Source: QZLE01 sp033852135
GTDB taxonomy: Bacteria; Pseudomonadota; Gammaproteobacteria; QZLD01
DNA: 64,000 nucleotides
Reading direction: 5' to 3'
Assembly (NCBI GenBank): GCA_033852135.1
Contig: JAWSVB010000013.1
Coordinates: forward strand, 77,350-141,349
Made by a program: the position numbers and the translations under genes. Positions 47,108 through 56,039 of the stretch are shown here, one piece after another. A model generated the notes under the pieces. It saw only the letters and a list, made by a program, of their open reading frames with translations, was not told the origin of the DNA and ran no database searches. Each line of letters starts with the position of its first letter. Positions within the stretch are counted from its first letter, which is position 1.

Positions 47108-48607
47108 ATGACCGAACAACATGAAGATGATAACAAACTGATTGCAATGAGAAGAAGTAAACTTGCTGAGATCAGAGAGAGTGAAGAAGTAGCATTCCCT
47201 AATGATTTCGTGAGAAAGGATTTTGCAGATAAGATCCATAGTCAGTTTGATGAAAAAGAGAAGGAATTCTTCGAGGGTGAAACTGTCGAAGTTAGCGTTG
47301 CTGGACGTATGATGCTTAAGCGCGTTATGGGTAAGGCTAGTTTTGCTACCATCAAGGATATGTCTGGTAAGGTTCAGCTCTTTTTGCAAAAAGCTGCTAT
47401 TGGTGAAGATGTTTATGCTGCTTTTAAAACCTGGGATATCGGTGACATCATCGGTGCCGAAGGTACTTTGTTTAAAACGAAGACTGGTGAGCTTTCAATT
47501 CGTGTAAGCAAAATTAAGCTTCTTACTAAATCACTGCGCCCACTTCCTGAAAAGTTCCAAGGTCTTCAAGACCAAGAGGTCAGATATCGTCAAAGATATG
47601 TTGATCTAATTATGAATGATGAGGTGCGCAAGACATTCCAGATTAGAACTCAGGTTGTTCAAGGTATCCGTGATTTCTTCAATACCAGAGGCTTTATGGA
47701 AGTTGAAACTCCAATGTTACAGGTGATTCCAGGTGGTGCAGCGGCGCGTCCGTTTATTACCCATCATAATGCCTTGGACATGGATATGTATATGAGAATT
47801 GCCCCAGAACTTTATCTGAAAAGATTAGTTGTTGGTGGTATTGAGCAGGTTTACGAAATCAATCGTAACTTCAGAAACGAAGGGCTTTCAACACGCCACA
47901 ACCCAGAGTTCACAATGCTTGAGTTTTACCAGGCATACGCAACTTATGAAGATCTTATGGATCTATCTGAAGAGCTGATTCGTGGTTTGGCAGAGAAAGT
48001 TGTTGGATCAACTGATGTTACTTATCAAGGTGAGGTTTATAACTTCGGCAAACCGTTTGATCGCATGACTGTTAAAGAGTCGATTTTGAAGTATAACCCA
48101 GAGATTAAGCCAGAACAGTTAGAAGATCTTGATACAGCACGTAAGATTGCTGAAGGTTTAGAAATTCGCTTAGAAGATAGTTATGGTTTAGGTAAGGTGC
48201 AAATTGAGATCTTTGAGAAGACTGTTGAGCACGTGCTAAAAGATCCAACTTTCATCACTGCATATCCAACAGAGGTTTCACCACTAGCAAGAAGAAATGA
48301 TGCAGACCCATTTGTAACTGATCGTTTTGAATTCTTCTTAGGTGGTCGTGAGATTGCAAATGGATTCTCTGAGCTTAATGATGCAGAAGATCAAGCAGAG
48401 AGATTCCAACAGCAGGTTGAAGCGAAAGATAGCGGAGATCATGAGGCGATGCATTTTGACGCTGATTATATTCGCGCTCTTGAGTATGGACTTCCTCCAA
48501 CTGCAGGTGAGGGTATTGGAATTGATCGTCTAGTGATGTTCTTCACAGACTCACCATCTATTCGTGACGTATTGTTGTTCCCACATATGCGTCCAGAAGT
48601 AGAATAA
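47108..48607 (+). CDS. lysS: Lysyl-tRNA synthetase, class II
   Basis: 499 residues. N-terminal OB-fold anticodon-binding domain, then class II motifs: motif 1 near FMEVETPMLQVIPGGAAARPF, motif 2 with FRNEGLSTRHNPEFTMLE, and motif 3 with GIGIDRLVMF. Located after prfB, as in many Gammaproteobacteria. GAGAGAAATGGT lies directly before the ATG. No clear terminator was seen before sdhC. Confidence 0.98.
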   Translation: MTEQHEDDNKLIAMRRSKLAEIRESEEVAFPNDFVRKDFADKIHSQFDEKEKEFFEGETVEVSVAGRMMLKRVMGKASFATIKDMSGKVQLFLQKAAIGEDVYAAFKTWDIGDIIGAEGTLFKTKTGELSIRVSKIKLLTKSLRPLPEKFQGLQDQEVRYRQRYVDLIMNDEVRKTFQIRTQVVQGIRDFFNTRGFMEVETPMLQVIPGGAAARPFITHHNALDMDMYMRIAPELYLKRLVVGGIEQVYEINRNFRNEGLSTRHNPEFTMLEFYQAYATYEDLMDLSEELIRGLAEKVVGSTDVTYQGEVYNFGKPFDRMTVKESILKYNPEIKPEQLEDLDTARKIAEGLEIRLEDSYGLGKVQIEIFEKTVEHVLKDPTFITAYPTEVSPLARRNDADPFVTDRFEFFLGGREIANGFSELNDAEDQAERFQQQVEAKDSGDHEAMHFDADYIRALEYGLPPTAGEGIGIDRLVMFFTDSPSIRDVLLFPHMRPEVE

Positions 48608-48668
48608 TTTTCGTTAAAGGCTGGTTTAGATAAGTCTTAGTTAGATAGTTTTAATTTAGGAAAATAGC

Positions 48669-49052
48669 ATGAGAGATAAAAGTAGACCTTTATCACCATT
48701 TATAACCATCTATAAGAACCCTGTGACCTCTTATATTTCGATGGGGCACCGCATGGCTGGTGTTGCGCTTAGCGTTGGAATGGTGCTTTTAGTAATTTGG
48801 TTAGTTGCATTAGCTGGTGGTGAAGAATCATATCAGTGTGCACAGGCAATAATTACTTCGATTCCTGGCCGCATTGTAATGATAGGTTTTAGCTTCCTGT
48901 TCTTTTATTACATGGCAACCGCCGTTAGACATCTTATCTGGGATTTTGGATTTGGATTTGAGATGAAAACAGCAGAGATTACTGGATACATCAGCATAAT
49001 CGCATCTGTGGTTTTAACTGTCCTTTTATGGGCTGCGATTTTGATCGTATAA
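48669..49052 (+). CDS. sdhC: Succinate dehydrogenase cytochrome b556 subunit
   Basis: 127 residues, three membrane helices. RPLSPFITIYKNPVTSYISMGHRMAGVAL is the conserved SdhC start; the heme-ligand His lies in the second helix region (MATAVRHLIWD). It binds quinone and heme in the membrane anchor of complex II. It heads sdhCDABE; TTAGG lies before the ATG. Confidence 0.96.
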   Translation: MRDKSRPLSPFITIYKNPVTSYISMGHRMAGVALSVGMVLLVIWLVALAGGEESYQCAQAIITSIPGRIVMIGFSFLFFYYMATAVRHLIWDFGFGFEMKTAEITGYISIIASVVLTVLLWAAILIV

Positions 49053-49068
49053 AAAAGGTATTTGAATT

Positions 49069-49452
49069 ATGAAATTACGAAACCCTTTAGGTAGTGCGAT
49101 TGGATTAGGTTCTGGTCATAACGGATTCCATCATTGGTGGTCACATTTTCTTTCTATGGTAGGAATAGTCCTGCTATCAATTTTTGCTGTATATGCAGTG
49201 ATTTGTTTTGCTGCAATGGATGGATATCAAGACGTTATTGCTTGGATGTCAAACCCATTTCATGCAGTTCTATCAGTTTTATTGGTAGTAGTTAGTTTTT
49301 ACCATTTTGCTCTTACTGCTCGCGTTTGTATTGAAGATTACATTCAGCCAGAGTGGTTTAAGCATGTTTGTACCGTAGCAACCAATTTCTTAGCTGTCGT
49401 TTTTGGCATGGTTGGTTGTTTTTCTATTCTGCGTCTATTTGTTGGAGGTTAA
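49069..49452 (+). CDS. sdhD: Succinate dehydrogenase membrane anchor subunit
   Basis: 127 residues with three membrane helices (about 24-43, 60-85 and 100-122). The FHHWWSHFLSMVGIVLL start and a heme-side His, plus VCIEDYIQPE, fit SdhD. Follows sdhC by 16 bases and precedes sdhA by 3. Confidence 0.94.
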   Translation: MKLRNPLGSAIGLGSGHNGFHHWWSHFLSMVGIVLLSIFAVYAVICFAAMDGYQDVIAWMSNPFHAVLSVLLVVVSFYHFALTARVCIEDYIQPEWFKHVCTVATNFLAVVFGMVGCFSILRLFVGG

Positions 49453-49455
49453 GTA

Positions 49456-51258
49456 ATGTCAGAAGTATATGAGGTAATAGATCATACGTATGACGTAATC
49501 GTAGTTGGCGCAGGTGGTGCTGGTTTAAGAGCAACGCTAGGAATGGCTGAGGGTGGTTTGAAAACTGCTTGTATCTCAAAACTATTCCCAACTAGAAGTC
49601 ACACAGTAGCAGCCCAGGGTGGTATCAGTGCTGCTCTTGGTAACATGGGTGAAGATGATTGGCGCTGGCACATGTATGATACCGTTAAAGGTTCAGATTG
49701 GCTGGGTGATCAGGACTCGATAGAGTACATGTGTAAAGAGGCTGGTCCAGCGATCATCGAACTGGAACACTACGGTTTGCCATTCTCGAGAACAGAAGAT
49801 GGCAAAATATATCAGCGTCCATTCGGTGGAATGACCACACACTATGGTAAAGGCGACGGACCAGCGCAGAGAACTTGTGCTGCTGCTGATCGTACTGGTC
49901 ATGCGATGTTGCATACCCTTTATCAACAATCACTAAAGAAAAAAGCCGAGTTCTTCATTGAGTACTTTGTTATCGATATGATAATGAATGAAGATGGAGC
50001 TTGTTGTGGTGTTATCGCTCTGAATATGGATGATGGCAAACTACACAGATTTAATTCGCAAATGGTTGTACTTGCGACAGGTGGTTATGGCCGTTCATAC
50101 CACTCAAGTACATCAGCGCACACCTGTACTGGTGATGGTGCTGGTATGGTTCTAAGAGCAGGACTTCCGCTACAGGATATGGAGTTTGTTCAATTCCATC
50201 CAACCGGAATATACGGTGCAGGATGTCTGATCACTGAAGGTGTTCGTGGTGAAGGTGGATATCTTACAAATAGCAAAGGTGAGAAGTTTATGGAGAAATA
50301 CGCTCCAAAAGCTAAAGACCTTGCTTCACGCGATGTAGTAAGCCGCTCTATGACTATCGAGATCAGAGAAGGGCGTGGAGTTGGTGAGAAAAAAGATCAC
50401 CTCTATCTACACATTGAACACTTAGATCCAAAAGTGGTGCAGGAAAGATTACCTGGTATTGCTGAGAGCGCGAAAATCTTCGCTGGTGTTGATGTAACTA
50501 AAGAGCCAATTCCAGTTGTTCCAACTGCTCACTACAACATGGGTGGTATCCCAACCAATTATCATGGTGAAGTTCTTTCGATGAAAGATGGAGATGCAGA
50601 AGCAACGGTTCCTGGTCTAATGGCAATTGGTGAAGGTGCTTGCGTATCGGTTCATGGCGCTAACCGACTTGGTTCTAACTCACTGCTTGATTTGGTTGTA
50701 TTTGGTAGAGCGGCAGCGCATAGAGCAGTTGATGTTCTAACCAAAGAAGGTGCATCAAAGCATAAGCCTGCACCTCAAGAAGCTACTGACGCTATTCTTG
50801 CGAGATTGGATAAATTGCGTAATGCAGATGGTTCAAAATCAACAGCGCAAATTCGTGAAGAGATGCAGGTTGTTATGCAAAATTTTGCTCCGGTATTTAG
50901 GACTGGTGAGGTTCTGGAAGAGGGTTGTAAAAAGATCCATGAGGTATATGAATCATTTGCAGATGTAAAAGTTTCAGATAGAAGTCTTATCTGGAATACA
51001 GACCTTATTGAAACACTTGAACTGGATAACCTACTAGGTTGTTCTGTGACAACAATGGAAGGTGCAAATAACAGGAAAGAGAGTCGTGGGGCACATGCTC
51101 GCGAAGATTTCCCGGAAAGAGACGATCAGAACTGGTTGAAACACTCCATTATTACAATGGATGATTCAGGTAAAACTGGTATCAGTTATCGTCCAGTTAA
51201 GACTACCCCAATGACTGATGAAGTGGAGGCTGTTCCTCTTCAAAAACGTGTCTACTAA
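49456..51258 (+). CDS. sdhA: Succinate dehydrogenase flavoprotein subunit
   Basis: 600 residues. FAD-binding VVGAGGAGLRATLGMAEGG, the FAD-attaching His in TRSHTVAAQGG, and the substrate-site residues near HPTGIYGAGCLITEGVRGEGGYL and GHANRLGSNSLLDLVVFGR-like motif are present. Oxidises succinate to fumarate. A 92-base gap with a short CCCTT-AAGGG hairpin separates it from sdhB. Confidence 0.98.
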   Translation: MSEVYEVIDHTYDVIVVGAGGAGLRATLGMAEGGLKTACISKLFPTRSHTVAAQGGISAALGNMGEDDWRWHMYDTVKGSDWLGDQDSIEYMCKEAGPAIIELEHYGLPFSRTEDGKIYQRPFGGMTTHYGKGDGPAQRTCAAADRTGHAMLHTLYQQSLKKKAEFFIEYFVIDMIMNEDGACCGVIALNMDDGKLHRFNSQMVVLATGGYGRSYHSSTSAHTCTGDGAGMVLRAGLPLQDMEFVQFHPTGIYGAGCLITEGVRGEGGYLTNSKGEKFMEKYAPKAKDLASRDVVSRSMTIEIREGRGVGEKKDHLYLHIEHLDPKVVQERLPGIAESAKIFAGVDVTKEPIPVVPTAHYNMGGIPTNYHGEVLSMKDGDAEATVPGLMAIGEGACVSVHGANRLGSNSLLDLVVFGRAAAHRAVDVLTKEGASKHKPAPQEATDAILARLDKLRNADGSKSTAQIREEMQVVMQNFAPVFRTGEVLEEGCKKIHEVYESFADVKVSDRSLIWNTDLIETLELDNLLGCSVTTMEGANNRKESRGAHAREDFPERDDQNWLKHSIITMDDSGKTGISYRPVKTTPMTDEVEAVPLQKRVY

Positions 51259-51350
51259 TGTTGAAAATTATTGCGTTAGTTACTTTTAATACAGCCCTTT
51301 ACCAAGGGTAGTCTTAGTTTCTTAATAGTTTGTACATAAGGTAAAAAATA

Positions 51351-52136
51351 ATGGCAGAATTTACGCTACCGAAAAACTCGGTTATTAATGAGAAAGGGAA
51401 GGTCTTCAAGGCATCGGCAGAAGCCAAGAATATTACAACCTTTAAGATCTATAGATATGATCCTGATAGTGGTGAAAATCCGCGTATCGATACTTATGAA
51501 CTTGATATGGATAATTGCGGACCGATGGTTCTTGATGCTCTTATCAAAATTAAAGATGAGATCGATCCAACACTTACATTCAGACGCTCTTGTCGTGAAG
51601 GTATTTGTGGTTCGTGCTCAATGAATATCGGTGGTGAGAATCACTTAGCTTGTACCAAAGATCTGGATGATCTAGGTAAAGAGGTAGCGATATACCCACT
51701 ACCTCATTGCTCAGTAATTAAGGATCTGGTTCCTGATTTTACCCATTTCTTTGCTCAATATGCTTCGATTGAACCATGGTTAAAAACCGAGTCTCCAGCA
51801 CCTGCTGGAAGTGAGCGTCTGCAATCACCAGAAGATAGAGCAGAGTTAGATGGCCTGTATGAATGTGTACTTTGTGCGTGTTGCTCAACTAACTGCCCAA
51901 GTTACTGGTGGAACCCAGAGCGTTATCTTGGTCCAGCAGTACTTCAACAAGCATATAGATGGATCGCAGATAGTAGAGATGAAGCACAAGGTAAACGTTT
52001 AGAGTTTGTTGATGATGCTTATAAGTTATATAGATGTCATACAATTATGAGCTGTACTAAAGCGTGCCCGAAAGATCTTAATCCAGCTAAAGCAATTGCG
52101 AAAATCAAGAAGTTGATGATTCGCAAGCATAGCTAG
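51351..52136 (+). CDS. sdhB: Succinate dehydrogenase iron-sulfur subunit
   Basis: 261 residues. The [2Fe-2S] domain has SCREGICGSCSMNIGG; [4Fe-4S] and [3Fe-4S] ligands are in ECVLCACCSTNCPSYWW and CHTIMSCTKACPKDLNP. A roughly 25-residue N-terminal extension (before the FKIYRYDP core) is longer than in E. coli. It passes electrons from SdhA to the membrane subunits. Confidence 0.97.
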   Translation: MAEFTLPKNSVINEKGKVFKASAEAKNITTFKIYRYDPDSGENPRIDTYELDMDNCGPMVLDALIKIKDEIDPTLTFRRSCREGICGSCSMNIGGENHLACTKDLDDLGKEVAIYPLPHCSVIKDLVPDFTHFFAQYASIEPWLKTESPAPAGSERLQSPEDRAELDGLYECVLCACCSTNCPSYWWNPERYLGPAVLQQAYRWIADSRDEAQGKRLEFVDDAYKLYRCHTIMSCTKACPKDLNPAKAIAKIKKLMIRKHS

Positions 52137-52151
52137 AAGCAAGAGATATTT

Positions 52152-52388
52152 ATGCAGAATAAAGATCTTCTGTGGAATTGTCGCCGTGGCATGAAAGAGC
52201 TTGATGTAGCCATAGAGAAATTTATGGCTACAAAGTACAGTAAACTTTCTGTAGATCAGAAGCAGGTGTTTTCTGATATTTTAAAGACAGATGATGGTGA
52301 ATTGTTCGCTTGGTTGATTGGTAGTTATGAACCAGAGGATGATAACTTTAAGGCAATGATTAATTTGCTGCGAGACTGTGTTAACTAG
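52152..52388 (+). CDS. sdhE: Flavin attachment factor SdhE
   Basis: 78 residues, CptB/SdhE fold with the RRGMKELDVAIEKF motif required for covalent FAD attachment to SdhA. Placed 15 bases after sdhB, completing the operon. Confidence 0.95.
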   Translation: MQNKDLLWNCRRGMKELDVAIEKFMATKYSKLSVDQKQVFSDILKTDDGELFAWLIGSYEPEDDNFKAMINLLRDCVN

Positions 52389-52444
52389 TTAGTGTATTTG
52401 CTGGCAGGCTGAATAGTTAATTATCAATAAAAAATATTGAATAC

Positions 52445-54742
52445 GTGGTTGCATATATGAACGGAATCCATAACAACAAAGATACTGAGTATAAAGAATA
52501 TTTCGACTTCATAGCATCTGCAGTAATAGTTACTGATAGCGATGGTTTGATTAATGCTGCTAATCAGTCAGCTTCCACCATGTTTAAACAAGACTTTTAT
52601 AAAAAAAGATCCAGGATTAACTTTTCTGATCTAATAGTTAAACATGAAACTACCGATATTGAATCCCTCATTGTAAAAGCTCATGAAAATACATCGCAAC
52701 CTATTGAGTTGCAATGTATAAATTCTATGGGTGGAACCTTATTCGCCTCAATAATGGCTTGTTGCATTGGTGACAATCAGTACCTATTTACCATTACTGA
52801 TATATCTCAATACAAAATTAATGAAGATATAGCCAAAGAGAGAGAGAAACGATTACTAGATCTTACCAATAACATGCATGGTGCGGTTTATCAGTTCAAG
52901 TTTCTTCCAAATAAAAAGCCAGAATTTATTTATATAAGCGATGGGGTTTATGATGTATTTGAGATCACAGCAGAAGAGTTAAAACAAGATTCAAATGCAA
53001 TAATGAGAATGTATAGCGGAGATGAGCGCAACGGGCTCAAAAAAGCAGTACTTGAATCATTTATTGAACAAAAAGCATGTGAACTTGAATATAGTATTAC
53101 TACTCCATCTGGAAGAGAAAAGTGGATATTTGCCGCAGCAGTTCCCCATAGAATGTCTGATGGAAAGCTTATCTGGACCGGATATTCAATGGATATAACT
53201 GAGCAAAAGAAAGCTCAGGAAAGAGTAAAGCAATCGGAACAGCGCCTGCGTGTACATACTCAATCTTCACCACTCGCATATATTGAATGGGATACAGGTA
53301 TACATGTTCTGGATTGGAACAAGGCAGCAGAAGAGATATTTGGTTATACCAAAGAGCAGGCGATAGGGCGGCATGGTTTTGACCTAATGGTGCCACCTGA
53401 GCTTTATGATGATACTAATGAAGTTTGGGATAATCTTCTTAGACAGTCTGGTAATTATCAAGCAAAAGCCAAGTGTATAGATAAGTCTGGAAAGACCATT
53501 TATTGTGAATGGCACAATACACCACTGGTGAATGAAAAAGGTAAAGTCATTGGTATCACTTCTATAGTGCATGATATTTCGCAGAGAAGACGTGCAGAAA
53601 AGGCTCTGAAGTTAAGTGAACAAAGATTTAAACACGTTGCAGAATTATCATCTGACTGGATCTGGGAAACTGATGCCGATGGCAAGTTTACTTATATTTC
53701 AAGTAGATATTCAAAGGTAATAGGAATACCAGCAGAGAAAATTGTTGGTAAACACCTGCGAGAAATGAGTGTTTCTGATGATCCACAAAAGAAAAAACAA
53801 TGGTTGAAAGCGATTGAAGACATATTAGATCACAAAGGGTTTTGTGATTATGAGTTTCAAGTAGAGTTAGCAGAGAGAAGGTCTAGGTGGTTTAAAATTA
53901 GTGGGTCTCCATTCTTTGATAAAAATGGAAACTACCTGGGGCATAGAGGAACAGGAACAGATAATACTGAGCAAAGGTTAGCAGAAAACGCTCTTATTGA
54001 GAGTGAAGAGAAATTTAGACATATTGCTGAGAATACTTTTGACTGGTTTTGGCAAACAGGATCAAATGACTGCTTCTCTTATGTTTCGGATAACTTCTTA
54101 AAAGCTGTAAATTTAAAATCAGAAGAGGTTATCGGTCGCCACATTAAAGAGATGTTGGTATCTGCAGATAACGATCAAATTAAAGATTGGCATAAGCTGC
54201 TTGAGAATATAGATGCCAGGAGTCAATTTAAAGATTTTGAGTTTAAATTGCTGCTTAAAGGTTTAGGGGCAAAGTGGTATCGGGTTAGTGGCGCACCTTA
54301 CTACGGGTCATATGGTGAATACCTGGGGTTTAGAGGTGCAGGGGTTGATATCACTGCAGATCGAACCGCTAAGCTTGAGCAAATTAAGAGCCAGAATAGA
54401 ATTAATGATCTGCTTGAATTGGTACAAAGTGTTGTTTGGGAAACAGATGAAAACTTAAATATTAATTTCCTCTCAAATGATACTGAGCAAAATATTGGGA
54501 TAGACTCTTCTTTATTATTAGGTAAAAACATTAAAGAGTTATTTATAGGTGGAGATGGGTTTGTAAGTGTCGAGCAAGAGATTGAATCCAGGCGGTCATT
54601 TGTAGGCTGCACTATAGATAAAGCGCAGATAGTAACATTAGGTGAAGGCTCGGAATGGGTAGAGGTTAGTGGTAAACCTTATTATGACTCATCTCACGGC
54701 TTTCTTGGGTACAGAGGCATCTGTAAAAGAATTAGTGAATAA
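52445..54742 (+). CDS. Multi-PAS sensor protein without output domain
   Basis: 765 residues; GTG at 52445 is the farthest start, ATG at 52457 an alternative. At least five PAS/PAC modules follow one another (near 15-125, 130-250, 265-385, 395-525, 530-660 and a final partial one). PAC-type closings such as SGSPFFDKNGNYLGHRGTGTDNTEQ and VSGAPYYGSYGEYLGFRGAGVDIT recur. No kinase, GGDEF, EAL, HTH or methyl-accepting domain is found, and there is no membrane helix, so it is a soluble sensor that must act on a partner. It lies between sdhE and pyrD. Confidence 0.85.
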   Translation: MVAYMNGIHNNKDTEYKEYFDFIASAVIVTDSDGLINAANQSASTMFKQDFYKKRSRINFSDLIVKHETTDIESLIVKAHENTSQPIELQCINSMGGTLFASIMACCIGDNQYLFTITDISQYKINEDIAKEREKRLLDLTNNMHGAVYQFKFLPNKKPEFIYISDGVYDVFEITAEELKQDSNAIMRMYSGDERNGLKKAVLESFIEQKACELEYSITTPSGREKWIFAAAVPHRMSDGKLIWTGYSMDITEQKKAQERVKQSEQRLRVHTQSSPLAYIEWDTGIHVLDWNKAAEEIFGYTKEQAIGRHGFDLMVPPELYDDTNEVWDNLLRQSGNYQAKAKCIDKSGKTIYCEWHNTPLVNEKGKVIGITSIVHDISQRRRAEKALKLSEQRFKHVAELSSDWIWETDADGKFTYISSRYSKVIGIPAEKIVGKHLREMSVSDDPQKKKQWLKAIEDILDHKGFCDYEFQVELAERRSRWFKISGSPFFDKNGNYLGHRGTGTDNTEQRLAENALIESEEKFRHIAENTFDWFWQTGSNDCFSYVSDNFLKAVNLKSEEVIGRHIKEMLVSADNDQIKDWHKLLENIDARSQFKDFEFKLLLKGLGAKWYRVSGAPYYGSYGEYLGFRGAGVDITADRTAKLEQIKSQNRINDLLELVQSVVWETDENLNINFLSNDTEQNIGIDSSLLLGKNIKELFIGGDGFVSVEQEIESRRSFVGCTIDKAQIVTLGEGSEWVEVSGKPYYDSSHGFLGYRGICKRISE

Positions 54743-54778
54743 GGCTATTTGGTCTTCATAAAAAATCAGGAAAATAAG

Positions 54779-55708
54779 ATGAGCAATACATCAACAAAAA
54801 TTTCAGACATAGAATTTCCAGCATATGCAGTAAATGCTTCAGGCCCAGACTGTACAACTTTGGAAGAGCTAGAGAAAATTGGTAGTTCTGATTGTGCAGC
54901 AATAATGATGAAATCATGCACTCTAGAACCGCGTGATGGTAATCCAGAGCCAAGATACCAACGCCTTGAGTTCGGTGCAATCCAGGCTATGGGATTGCCA
55001 AATTTAGGGTATAAAGAATATATAAAATTTGCTTCAGAGCTGAAAAAGTTTAACAAGCCTATAATCGCAAGCCTTTCAGGAATGTGTATGGCAGATAACC
55101 TACAAATGGTTAAAGAGTTTCAAGACAGCGATGCAGATATTATTGAAGTTAACTTTTCCTGTCCGAATATTGTTGGCAAACCACAACTTGGTTATGACTT
55201 TGAACAAACTGATGCTGTACTGGGTAAGATCTGCGAAATTAACGATAAAGTGATTGGAGTTAAGCTTCCACCTTATTTTGATTTTTCCCATTTTGATACA
55301 GTTGCTGAAATAATGCTGCGTCATAATGTTCAGTTTGTATCTTGTATAAACTCGCTTGGTAATACCATGATAATTGACCCGGAAACTGAATCTACAATTA
55401 TCAGGCCTAAAGGTGGTTATGGCGGGCTTTCTGGTGAATATGTAAAACCTGTCGGCTTATCTAATGTAAGAGCATTTTATGAGCGCTTTGAAGGAAAGAT
55501 TCAGATATTTGGTGTTGGTGGGATAGTAACTGGCACCGATGCATTTGAATACTTGCTTGCTGGAGCAGATGCAGTTCAAATCGCTACCACCTTTGAAAAA
55601 CAAGGTGTTGAGTGCTTCACTCGCATAGATAACGAGTTAAAAGAGATACTAGACAGAAAAGGCTATAAATCTATCGATGATGCTAAGGGGAAATTGAAGC
55701 AACTGTAG
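54779..55708 (+). CDS. pyrD: Dihydroorotate dehydrogenase, class 1A type
   Basis: 309 residues from ATG at 54779, chosen because AGGA lies 7 bases upstream; the ATG at 54749 is less likely. The catalytic residue is Cys (VNFSCPN), as in class 1 enzymes; class 2 uses Ser. Length and opening (KISDIEFPAYAVNASGPDCTTLEEL) fit the soluble fumarate-using 1A group. FMN-site residues lie in KSCT, VGGIVTGTDAFEYLLAGADAVQIAT. There is no pyrK-like gene next to it (class 1B would need one) and no N-terminal membrane helix. Notable for a gammaproteobacterium, where class 2 is the rule. Confidence 0.88.
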   Translation: MSNTSTKISDIEFPAYAVNASGPDCTTLEELEKIGSSDCAAIMMKSCTLEPRDGNPEPRYQRLEFGAIQAMGLPNLGYKEYIKFASELKKFNKPIIASLSGMCMADNLQMVKEFQDSDADIIEVNFSCPNIVGKPQLGYDFEQTDAVLGKICEINDKVIGVKLPPYFDFSHFDTVAEIMLRHNVQFVSCINSLGNTMIIDPETESTIIRPKGGYGGLSGEYVKPVGLSNVRAFYERFEGKIQIFGVGGIVTGTDAFEYLLAGADAVQIATTFEKQGVECFTRIDNELKEILDRKGYKSIDDAKGKLKQL

Positions 55709-55734
55709 ATAGTTGCGAGTTAAAAACAGTGCGC

Positions 55735-55752
55735 TGTAGTCTCAGGACTACA
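55735..55752 (+). promoter_or_regulatory. GacA/UvrY-like palindromic box
   Basis: TGTAGTCTCAGGACTACA, an 18-base perfect palindrome apart from its centre, with the TGTA-N10-TACA layout of the GacA/UvrY upstream activating sequence (consensus TGTAAG-N6-CTTACA). It lies about 75 bases before the expected start of the Rsm-like RNA, a spacing consistent with activator sites in known rsm/csr promoters. Confidence 0.6.
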
Positions 55753-55777
55753 TTAATAGAGGATAATAGCCAATTGT

Positions 55778-55804
55778 TTGCAAACTCATGATAGTCAATA
55801 ATAC
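55778..55804 (+). promoter_or_regulatory. Predicted promoter of the Rsm-like RNA
   Basis: TTGCAA at 55778-55783 and TAATAC at 55799-55804 with a 15-base spacer (TTTGCA with 16 is an alternative). A start around 55811 would give an RNA beginning with the first hairpin. The weak match fits an activator-dependent promoter. Confidence 0.45.
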
Positions 55805-55810
55805 ACACAC

Positions 55811-55938
55811 AGTCGATGCAGGAAGCATCACACAAGGAACCCTAGGAAGGGAAAAAACGGCCAGGAGGCCAACCAAGGATAGGAAAGTAGCAGGAAGCTC
55901 TACAGAATTACCCAGCATAGGCTGGGTTTTTTGTTTTT
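55811..55938 (+). ncRNA. CsrB/RsmZ-family regulatory RNA
   Basis: About 125 nt with eight GGA motifs (at 55821, 55836, 55845, 55850, 55864, 55877, 55882 and 55893). Several sit in hairpin loops: GATGC-AGGAA-GCATC, CCCT-AGGA-AGGG, GGCC-AGGA-GGCC, and GTAG...CTAC around CAGGAAGCT. Others are in single-stranded links. A terminator ends the RNA (ACCCAGC-ATAG-GCTGGGT, T-run from 55927). Such RNAs soak up CsrA/RsmA, which prefers ANGGA in loops. Size and layout match RsmY/RsmZ. There is no protein-coding content to compete with this reading. Confidence 0.87.
55910..55938 (+). terminator. Terminator of the Rsm-like RNA
   Basis: 7-bp GC-rich stem ACCCAGC/GCTGGGT, ATAG loop, then TTTTTTG and further T. 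Confidence 0.9.
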
Positions 55939-56039
55939 GGGGTACCAGTTTTATAGACTACTTGTTTTTATAGCATCGGCAATAGCCATTATGTGTTATG
56001 TGTAGAAATTAGCTGCTCATAAAATATAATTCAACTTAT

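Noticed and set aside
55788..55973. 61-codon frame over the Rsm-like RNA
   Set aside because: It covers the hairpins and terminator, and has no ribosome site; the RNA reading explains the sequence better.
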